Positions 19,808 through 27,475 of a stretch of 64,000 bases of DNA are shown here, piece by piece (positions within the stretch are counted from its first letter, which is position 1; every line of letters begins with the position of its first letter). The notes beneath the pieces were generated by a model that made no database searches, was not told the DNA's origin, and saw nothing but the letters and a program-made list of their open reading frames with translations. Made by a program: the position numbers and the translations under genes. The stretch is from a bacterium (GTDB lineage: Bacteria > SZUA-79 > Acidulodesulfobacterales > Acidulodesulfobacteraceae). Location: positions 1-64,000 of the forward strand of contig JAJYJI010000001.1 in assembly GCA_021789605.1 (NCBI GenBank). The letters are read 5' to 3'.

Positions 19808-19921
19808 TTAAAATTAAAATCGTTAAAAACCGTTATATAAAAATATTCATATATATTAATAATATATTTATTATATTTAATTTTATTCCGCATGTCAATA
19901 AAAAACAAACGTTAAAAAAAT

Positions 19922-19948
19922 AAAACCCCTGCAATTACGCAGGGGTTT
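19922..19948 (-). terminator. intrinsic terminator
   Basis: AAAACCCCTGC-AATTAC-GCAGGGGTTT downstream of the DsrE-like gene. Confidence 0.8.
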
Positions 19949-19996
19949 AACATAATGTTAACGGAACGACAGATTTTCGGCCGCGTTAAATCTGGC

Positions 19997-20467
19997 TTAA
20001 AACGACAGATGGATTTGGGAATTGGCGGCGTATTCCATAAACGCCGCGGCTCCCGAATATTCAAGCCCGTCAATCATATCTTCTCTTTTAAAGCCGAAAA
20101 GGTCCATAGTCATCTGGCACGCTATAAGCCTGACGCCGGATTCCTGGCAGATGGATATAAGTTCGGGAACCGTCGCGATCCCGTTTTTTTTAATCATGGA
20201 TTTCATCATGGAAGTAGCCATGGCGGTCATACCGGGCAGGGTCCCTACGATATTGGGCACGGGCATTGGCATCGCGGGATTGCCGAGCGGAGAAACCTTA
20301 AGGGTGTCGCCGGCGTCTTTTTTTAAAATTTGCAACCCGTAAAAAGTAAAAAATATTGCGCTGTCGATATCGAGAGTCGAAGCCGTGGAAGCCAGAATAA
20401 GCGGAGGATAAGCCATGTCTAGCGTTCCGTGGATAGAGATAACAGCCATTTTAATCTTATCAGCCAT
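19997..20467 (-). CDS. DsrE/DsrF-like family protein
   Basis: MADKIKMAVISIHGTLDMAYPPLILASTASTLDIDSAIFFTFYGLQIL...ISICQESGVRLIACQMTMDLFGF. Confidence 0.9.
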   Translation of the reverse strand: MADKIKMAVISIHGTLDMAYPPLILASTASTLDIDSAIFFTFYGLQILKKDAGDTLKVSPLGNPAMPMPVPNIVGTLPGMTAMATSMMKSMIKKNGIATVPELISICQESGVRLIACQMTMDLFGFKREDMIDGLEYSGAAAFMEYAANSQIHLSF

Positions 20468-20842
20468 TTTTGTTCTCCTTATTGTTATATCGTTAGATTA
20501 AATTAATTAAATTAAATAGATAAAAAATTAATTTTTAAGATAAAAATTTAAAAATTAAAGCAGGAAGATAAAATCAAGCCGTATAAATATAAAATTTGAT
20601 AAATTTTATGCCAGCTTTTTTTAATATATTATATCTTAAAATAAATAGCAAGAAAATATTTTTTTAGCCCAAAATAAAAAATATTATTATTTGCCGGTTT
20701 TTTTAACTAAACCGACAAATTTACCTTAATAATAGACTTAAATTTGACATTTATTAAAATTCATGGTATATTTTAACACATAAGCTCTAATATTTGTTTA
20801 TTTTTTAATAAATATATATATTTTATTAGCTTTACCAATATT

Positions 20843-21736
20843 ATGGAGAAAAATTTGAGAAAAATTAAAAAAATTCTATTCGGTTTGAGAATGTTTTTCG
20901 GAAAACTGATTAATAGAATCCAATTCAAATATTTTTTGCCCTATTTCATGCTATTATCGGTCGTACTTTCCGTAGCCTTATTATATTATTATTACGTCGT
21001 CCCGATGTATTACGGCTATCTGAAAGAAAGGCGGGACGTAAGGCAGCTTAAAAATAAAATACGGGTGGATTACGAAAAAATAAGAATTTTCAAGATTATA
21101 AAATCCTTTAATTCAGGGCTTCCGGTGCCTGAAGAAAAAAAAATTTCCTCCCTTATTTTCAATCTGGGAGAAAAATATAACATAAACCCTGCTTTAATCT
21201 TGGCGGTTATAAGAGTGGAAAGCTCGTTCAACAATTTCTCCTATTCCAATATGGGAGCGGTTGGTCTTATGCAGATTAAGCCCGTTACGGGACTTTACCT
21301 TATCAAGAAATACCGCATAAAGTCCAAAAAATTTAATTACGACGCAAAATATATCGGGCATCTTCCCGCAAGCTATCTGTATAATCCTTCTTTGAATATA
21401 AAAATAGGAGCGAGATATTTATTGAGCTTAATATACGAATTTAAAAATTTAAAATTCGCTTTATTTGCGTATAACGTCGGTCCGACGCTGGCATACAGGA
21501 CTTTAAAACTGCGCGCGACCGGAAGCGGGAGCGCCGGCATTGGTTCCGGTATTCCGGAAAGCACGAACGGGCTCTTTCGCGATTTTTATTACGGATATTA
21601 TAAAAGGGTCGAAAAGTATCTGCGGGCGTATAACGAGAAGATATTTACCGACGGAATAAAAACAGTAAAAACAGGCGGCATCGGCAAAGAATTTAGAACT
21701 CTCATAGCCTACAATTATTCCCCGAACCCGCTTTAG
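20843..21736 (+). CDS. SLT-domain lytic transglycosylase, membrane anchored
   Basis: YNINPALILAVIRVESSFNNFSYSNMGAVGLMQIKPVTG...YNPSLNIKIGARYL. Confidence 0.95.
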   Translation: MEKNLRKIKKILFGLRMFFGKLINRIQFKYFLPYFMLLSVVLSVALLYYYYVVPMYYGYLKERRDVRQLKNKIRVDYEKIRIFKIIKSFNSGLPVPEEKKISSLIFNLGEKYNINPALILAVIRVESSFNNFSYSNMGAVGLMQIKPVTGLYLIKKYRIKSKKFNYDAKYIGHLPASYLYNPSLNIKIGARYLLSLIYEFKNLKFALFAYNVGPTLAYRTLKLRATGSGSAGIGSGIPESTNGLFRDFYYGYYKRVEKYLRAYNEKIFTDGIKTVKTGGIGKEFRTLIAYNYSPNPL

Positions 21737-21741
21737 AAATT

Positions 21742-22641
21742 TTATATAAATTTAGAGACGTTATTTTTTACGTATTTCAAATATTTTATAAACGATGCGG
21801 TTAATATAAATAAAATTATAAAAATAACCAGAAAGAACCCTATGCCAAGACTGTGCAGATTGTGAACCCTTAAGGGGGTGATAAATCCCGCTTCGATAAG
21901 TTTCGGAAAGGCGATTTCCAATATCGCCGCCAGCACAAATGCCATGCCGCCCCAAAGAAGGGTTGACCCCGACGTGCCCCTTGCTATATATTCTATACCC
22001 TTTTTCGAAATATCAAGCCGTTCCATAAATGCGCCTACTAGCGCGCCTATGATTATTTGAGTCGCCATAGTTCCGAGTCCGAATAAAAGCCCGGGCAGGA
22101 ATCCTACGTATCCGTTAGGCATTTTAGGGGCAAGAACTGTATAAACGATAATGGCAAACGCTCCGGTTCCCCAGCCGGCAATAAATCCGTGCAGTAAAAC
22201 CATATAAACCGGAATATGCCCTGTTTTTTTGCTGATGTTTTTAGACAGCGATTTTATTTTCAAGAGTTTCATAAGCCTGTGCATTATGCCCTCGAACAAT
22301 TCGAAATTTTTTCCAAGGCCGGTTATATAAGCTCCCGCGTAAATCATGACGATGCCGACGAATATATATATTACCGGCATCGCGTCCGGTTTTGTCAATA
22401 TGCCCGCCAAGGCAAAATATGCCAGTTCGGAGGCGAGAGCCCTTTGAAAAGTGAACGCGAGAGAAAACAAAAGGCCGGTTTTAAATCCGCCCTTAGTGCT
22501 GTAACTGCCCACGGAATAGCTGAAAGTAATAGGCCACGTATGTTCGTCCGGCGTAAATCCGTGCACTATTCCTAAAAGGAAGGCGGTAAACAGCACGGAA
22601 AACATAGACGGAAAACTTTGGGGATTATAGAGATTAATCAT
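21742..22641 (-). CDS. multi-pass membrane protein, possibly NicO/RcnA/UreH-like metal transporter
   Basis: LLGIVHGFTPDEHTWPITFSYSVGSYS resembles the His/Asp-containing first helix of Ni/Co exporters; several hydrophobic stretches. Confidence 0.55.
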   Translation of the reverse strand: MINLYNPQSFPSMFSVLFTAFLLGIVHGFTPDEHTWPITFSYSVGSYSTKGGFKTGLLFSLAFTFQRALASELAYFALAGILTKPDAMPVIYIFVGIVMIYAGAYITGLGKNFELFEGIMHRLMKLLKIKSLSKNISKKTGHIPVYMVLLHGFIAGWGTGAFAIIVYTVLAPKMPNGYVGFLPGLLFGLGTMATQIIIGALVGAFMERLDISKKGIEYIARGTSGSTLLWGGMAFVLAAILEIAFPKLIEAGFITPLRVHNLHSLGIGFFLVIFIILFILTASFIKYLKYVKNNVSKFI

Positions 22642-22868
22642 AACTTTATTTTACGGCTAACGGTTAATAGCCTGCGGTTTATTCTCGTTTAACTTAACGC
22701 TTAACGGCTTATTAAGCATCTGTAAGTATTTATGTTTATATCGCCCGTTTATATTTAAATTTAAGCGTTAACCGCATGCAAATATGCTAATTGCAAATAA
22801 ATGAATAGCAAAAGGTTATTTATTATTATTCAATTTTCATAAAATTATATCATATTGTATCAATTTTT

Positions 22869-22916
22869 AAAGGTATAATTAAATATATAATTAAAGGTAT
22901 AATTAAAGGTATAATT
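22869..22916 (+). repeat. 4 x 12-bp tandem repeat AAAGGTATAATT upstream of pyk
   Basis: Three exact copies and one variant (AAATATATAATT). Confidence 0.9.
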
Positions 22917-22996
22917 AAAGGCAGGCATGATTAACGCGCTCAAACCCGCCATAATATATCATAACCATTGCGGAGGAACGTCTCGTCAAATAAAAT

Positions 22997-24481
22997 ATGC
23001 TTAACAATAAAATGGTTAAAATAATAGCCACTTTAGGGCCGGCAAGCAAAAGTAAGATTATCATTAAAGAAATTATAAAAAACGGAGCCGATGTCGTCAG
23101 GCTTAATTTCTCTCACGGAAATTATGATTTTTTTAGCAGGGCGATAAAAGATATTAGGGAAATTTCGAGAGACGCGGGCATCCTAATAGATTTGCCCGGA
23201 CCAAAAATAAGAACCGGCAAATTGGCCCGGAAAGAAATTTTTCTTAAAAAGGGCGGCAGAGTAGTATTAACCAGTAAAAATATAATATCGGACGGGTCAA
23301 ATATATTTATAAATTATCCTTACCTCGGAAAGGATATAAAACTTAACAGCCACGTTTATATCGACGACGGAAAGATAAAAATTAAAGTAATAAAAAAATT
23401 AAGCGAAGACGAGCTCTTATCCGAAGTTGCAATCGGAGGCGTATTAAGGGAAGAAAAAGGCGTGAATTTTCCTGACGCGGTTTTAAGCATTCCGTCCGTT
23501 ACGGATAACGATATAGAATTTTTAAAATTCGGCGCCGCGCGCGACGTCGATATGTTCGCGGTTTCATTCGTAAGGAAACCCGAAGATATAATTTACGTAA
23601 AAAATTTCCTTAAAAACAACTATCCGGAAAAAGAATTTTTAATTATCGCAAAAATCGAGAAAATCGAAGCGGTAAAAAATATCGGAAAAATAGCCGAAGC
23701 CGCGGACGCCTTAATGGTGGCGAGAGGAGACCTAGGGGTAGAAGCCCCCGTCGAGAATATTCCTTTAGAGCAAAAAAAAATAATTTCCGCCGCCAATTTT
23801 TATAAAAAACCGGTTATAACCGCAACGCAAATGCTTTTATCAATGGTCGAAAACGAGTCTCCGACGAGAGCGGAGGTTACCGATATTTCTAACGCCATTT
23901 TTGACGGAACGGATTCCGTAATGCTGTCCGAAGAAACGGCAACCGGCAAATATCCCGCCTGCGCCGTCAGATACATGTCGAAAATTATCAGGGCTACCGA
24001 GAAGAGCCGTATTTTCAACGAAGCCGGCAAGTTTGGCGAAATCGATAAAACCGGCGGATATTTCAGGAAATACGGCGATTTTAATAACAGGGCGGAGCGA
24101 ACGGAAAATATTTCGTTAATAATAGCGGAAATGACGGTAGCGGCGTCTAAACTTTTAAAAAATTCCATTATAATAGCGATAACGAGGTCGGGTTATACGG
24201 CAAATTTAATATCTTCGCTAAGGCCCGGCGTTCCTATTCTGGCCGTGGTTTCCGACGAAAGAATTAAACGGAAGCTGTCTTTGAATTTCGGAGTTTCGTG
24301 CATTGTAGCGGAAAATATAGCGGACAAAAATGTTTTTTCGGAAAACCTTACGGATATAATCGGCGGATGGCTGTCCGCCGATAAACGCCGTTCCTTTTCT
24401 TTTGCGGTATTGACCGGCGGAATACCCATAGGCGAACCCGGCTCCACCGATTTCGTAAAAATAGTTAAAATAAAAAATTAA
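22997..24481 (+). CDS. pyk: pyruvate kinase
   Basis: KIIATLGPASKS...VVRLNFSHG...LMVARGDLGVEAP...PVITATQMLLSM...ESPTRAEVTDISNAIFDGTDSVMLSEETATGKYP. Confidence 0.97.
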   Translation: MLNNKMVKIIATLGPASKSKIIIKEIIKNGADVVRLNFSHGNYDFFSRAIKDIREISRDAGILIDLPGPKIRTGKLARKEIFLKKGGRVVLTSKNIISDGSNIFINYPYLGKDIKLNSHVYIDDGKIKIKVIKKLSEDELLSEVAIGGVLREEKGVNFPDAVLSIPSVTDNDIEFLKFGAARDVDMFAVSFVRKPEDIIYVKNFLKNNYPEKEFLIIAKIEKIEAVKNIGKIAEAADALMVARGDLGVEAPVENIPLEQKKIISAANFYKKPVITATQMLLSMVENESPTRAEVTDISNAIFDGTDSVMLSEETATGKYPACAVRYMSKIIRATEKSRIFNEAGKFGEIDKTGGYFRKYGDFNNRAERTENISLIIAEMTVAASKLLKNSIIIAITRSGYTANLISSLRPGVPILAVVSDERIKRKLSLNFGVSCIVAENIADKNVFSENLTDIIGGWLSADKRRSFSFAVLTGGIPIGEPGSTDFVKIVKIKN

Positions 24482-24626
24482 CGGACTATCGCTTAAAAAT
24501 TATTTTGCCGAAATTGCCGGAATTATATAATTTTTTATTTTTACCGATTATAATTATATTATTTGCATTATAACGCTTCGCAAAGTTCTAAAATTATGGA
24601 GGGCGTAAAATGGAGGGCGTAAAAAA

Positions 24627-25862
24627 TTGAAAAAACAAATTTTCATAGGAAGACAGCCTATTATAAACAGCGATAAAAGTATTTTCGGATACGAGATACT
24701 GTTCAGAAGCGCCGATGAAAATTCCGCCGACGTGGCGGTAACGGAAAATTTGAGCGCCACCGCAAACGTGCTTGAAAATATATACGATATGGGTTTTAAG
24801 ACTCTATTGGGCGATAAGCTTGCGTTTATCAACATAATTCCAGACGTTCTTAAAGCGGGGATGGCGGAATTGCTTCCCAAGGACAAGATAGTCCTTGAAA
24901 TATTAGAAACAAGCAAAATAGACGACAATGCCGTTTCCATAATTAAAGAATTTAAGAAAAGAGGATTTTCTATCGCCTTGGACGATTTTGTTTACGACGA
25001 AGAATGGGAGCCGCTCCTGGCGTTATCGGACTATGTAAAACTTGACGTCAAGCAGTATTCTAAGCAGGAAATAAAGGAAATGCTCATGATACTTAAAAAT
25101 TACGGGATGAAATTTATAGCCGAAAAAGTGGAACTCGACGAAGATTTTAAATTTTATAAAAGTCTCGGCTTCGACCTGTTTCAGGGTTATTTCTTTCAGA
25201 GACCCACCGTAGTTTCCTCCGTCAGATTAGACCCCGATTACATATTGCTTATAAATATATTCAACGCTTTTCAGGCCAATGAGGATATAGGAGAGATAGA
25301 AACATTATTCAAAATGGCGCCGGAACTGGTTTACAGGCTGTTAACGCTTATAAACTCGGTTGCTTATGAATTTATCGCAAAAATTTCCTCCGTAAAACAG
25401 GCAATAGCGCTTTTGGGATACGACAATGTTTCCAGATGGATACTTACGATTATACTTGCTTCCAAAAAAAGCGATTTCAGGTCGGACCCCTTGCTGGAAG
25501 CCGCCGTGATAAAAGGCAGGATGATGGAAGACATATGCAAAAGTTTTATAAGCAAAGAGCTTGCCGATAAAGCCTTTCTGGCGGGCATGCTTTCATTGGT
25601 CAACGTCGCCGTAGGAATGCCCCTTAAGGATTTACTCGATAAAATAACGGTCGATAAAATAATCTACGAGGCGCTGATAGAACGCAAAGGCAAACTCGGC
25701 GAATTATACGAATTTATGGATGATTTCCTTAAGGAAGATTACGGTTCGGCACATGCGAGCCTGAAAAAAATTAACCCTTCGGCGGCGTTAGCCGATATTC
25801 TGGAAATAAATACCAACGCCTTGGCGTATCTCGAAAAAGTTAAAAAAACCGGTTTAGTTTAA
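24627..25862 (+). CDS. EAL-HDOD domain signalling protein (YuxH-like)
   Basis: FIGRQPIINSDKSIFGYEILFRS...IALDDFVYDEEWEPLLALSDYVKLDV...VKQAIALLGYDNVSRWI HDOD. Confidence 0.9.
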   Translation: MKKQIFIGRQPIINSDKSIFGYEILFRSADENSADVAVTENLSATANVLENIYDMGFKTLLGDKLAFINIIPDVLKAGMAELLPKDKIVLEILETSKIDDNAVSIIKEFKKRGFSIALDDFVYDEEWEPLLALSDYVKLDVKQYSKQEIKEMLMILKNYGMKFIAEKVELDEDFKFYKSLGFDLFQGYFFQRPTVVSSVRLDPDYILLINIFNAFQANEDIGEIETLFKMAPELVYRLLTLINSVAYEFIAKISSVKQAIALLGYDNVSRWILTIILASKKSDFRSDPLLEAAVIKGRMMEDICKSFISKELADKAFLAGMLSLVNVAVGMPLKDLLDKITVDKIIYEALIERKGKLGELYEFMDDFLKEDYGSAHASLKKINPSAALADILEINTNALAYLEKVKKTGLV

Positions 25863-25970
25863 ATTATGGCGACAATAAATACGATTTGCTTTTTTGAAAA
25901 TTAACGGGGCGCGTTAAAGATTTTCTTGCGGTCTTAAAAATTCCCGTATTTTCCATATAAGGCGCTTAAT

Positions 25971-27152
25971 TTGAAGATAGAGCAAAGCAGGCCGTCGGCA
26001 GAATCGATGCTGAACAGAATAAAGTATTCCACCCATGAATCCCAAAATGTTTTCAGGGTTTACTTGGGTTCCGCCCCCGGAACCGGCAAAACTTATACAA
26101 TGCTTGAAGACGGAAACTATCTGCTGGAGCACGGCATAGACACCGTCATAGGGTACGTCGAAACTCACGGCAGAAAAGAAACCGCAGAAGAGGTCAAGAA
26201 ACTCGAAATTATTCCGCGAAAAAAAATATCGTACAGGGGCTCGGAATTCGAAGAGCTCGATGCCGATGCGGTTATTGCCAGAAAACCTGCTATCGCTTTA
26301 ATAGACGAACTTGCCCATAATAACATCCCCGGTTCTAAAAATTTAAAGCGTTATCAAGACGCGATAGAAATATATAAGTCCGGCATAAGCATATTTACCA
26401 CCTTAAATATATTCCATCTTAATTCCATTGCGGAGAGGGTCGAGGCGGAACTAGGGATTAAAGTCGGCGAAAGGGTTCCCGATTATATATTAAATTTCGT
26501 TACGGAAATTATAAACGTCGATATTCCGGCCGGCGAGCTCATTAACAGGCTTAAAGAAGGAAAAATTTATTCTATGGAAAAAGTCCCCCTTGCCTTAGAA
26601 AACTTTTTTAAGCTCGACAATCTTTTAATATTAAGAGAGCTTGCTTTAAGAACAATTGCCGACGAACTTAGCGCCCAGTCCACCGGAATCGGAAATCCCG
26701 ATGAAAAACTGGAATTAAAGTCAAACGAAAAGGTTCTGGTCCTGATAAGCTCGAATCCGGATTCGGCAAGGCTCGTAAGAATAGGTTCCAAGCTTGCGGG
26801 CAGGCTCAATTCAAATTTTTACGTCCTGCACGTAAATCTTAAAAATAGAAATAAAACTAAAAAAAAATCGGAAGATTACGACAGGACTCTTTCCCGCAAT
26901 ATTTCAATCGCCGAAAATCTCGGCGCGGCGGTTTTCAGTTTTCAGTCGGAAGACGTGTCGTCGGGCGTAGTAGATTTTGTTAACGGCAACAATATATCCC
27001 ATATCGTCATAGGCGCGACAAACGAGAAAAGAAGTTTTATCGGCAGGATTTTTAAAAAAAGCATAGTCGCAAAATTAATAGAAAAACTTCCCAACGTTTC
27101 ATTTCACGTAGTTCCGCCCCGCCCGCTTCCGTCCCGCCCGCTTTCAGTTTAG
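25971..27152 (+). CDS. KdpD N-terminal sensor plus USP-like domain protein, no histidine kinase
   Basis: TTG start; VYLGSAPGTGKTYTMLEDG...DTVIGYVETHGR...IALIDELAHNNIPGSKNLKRYQD, then USP-like segment; ORF stops at 393 aa. Confidence 0.9.
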   Translation: MKIEQSRPSAESMLNRIKYSTHESQNVFRVYLGSAPGTGKTYTMLEDGNYLLEHGIDTVIGYVETHGRKETAEEVKKLEIIPRKKISYRGSEFEELDADAVIARKPAIALIDELAHNNIPGSKNLKRYQDAIEIYKSGISIFTTLNIFHLNSIAERVEAELGIKVGERVPDYILNFVTEIINVDIPAGELINRLKEGKIYSMEKVPLALENFFKLDNLLILRELALRTIADELSAQSTGIGNPDEKLELKSNEKVLVLISSNPDSARLVRIGSKLAGRLNSNFYVLHVNLKNRNKTKKKSEDYDRTLSRNISIAENLGAAVFSFQSEDVSSGVVDFVNGNNISHIVIGATNEKRSFIGRIFKKSIVAKLIEKLPNVSFHVVPPRPLPSRPLSV

Positions 27153-27378
27153 CCGACATTTATCCGGTTTTTGAAACGGCGGGTTCTTAAAATTTATTAA
27201 ATATTTTATAATTTATAATATGTTCTGCAAATCCTGATTTCGGCGTTACGTTATATTTTTGTTATATTTTCGGCGTCATGCTATGCCGCGCCGCTATGGC
27301 CTGCCATGTTACGGTATGGCATGCGTGCTATTATTATGCCGCGCCGCGCTATTATGCTCCATAATATAGTATAACCTC

Positions 27379-27436
27379 AATCCTGCGATAGAAATTACGT
27401 AAAATAGAACATTTAAATATTTTCTATTGCAGGATT
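27379..27436. repeat. inverted repeat, 16-bp arms (AATCCTGCGATAGAAA / TTTCTATTGCAGGATT)
   Basis: One mismatch, 26-nt loop; upstream of recD2-like gene. Confidence 0.85.
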
Positions 27437-27475
27437 AGGGTATAATAAACAGGAAATAGTATAATAAACAGGAAA

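Noticed and set aside
27240-27360. Repeated TATGCCGCGCCGC words
   Set aside because: Short, degenerate low-complexity words without clear unit or function.
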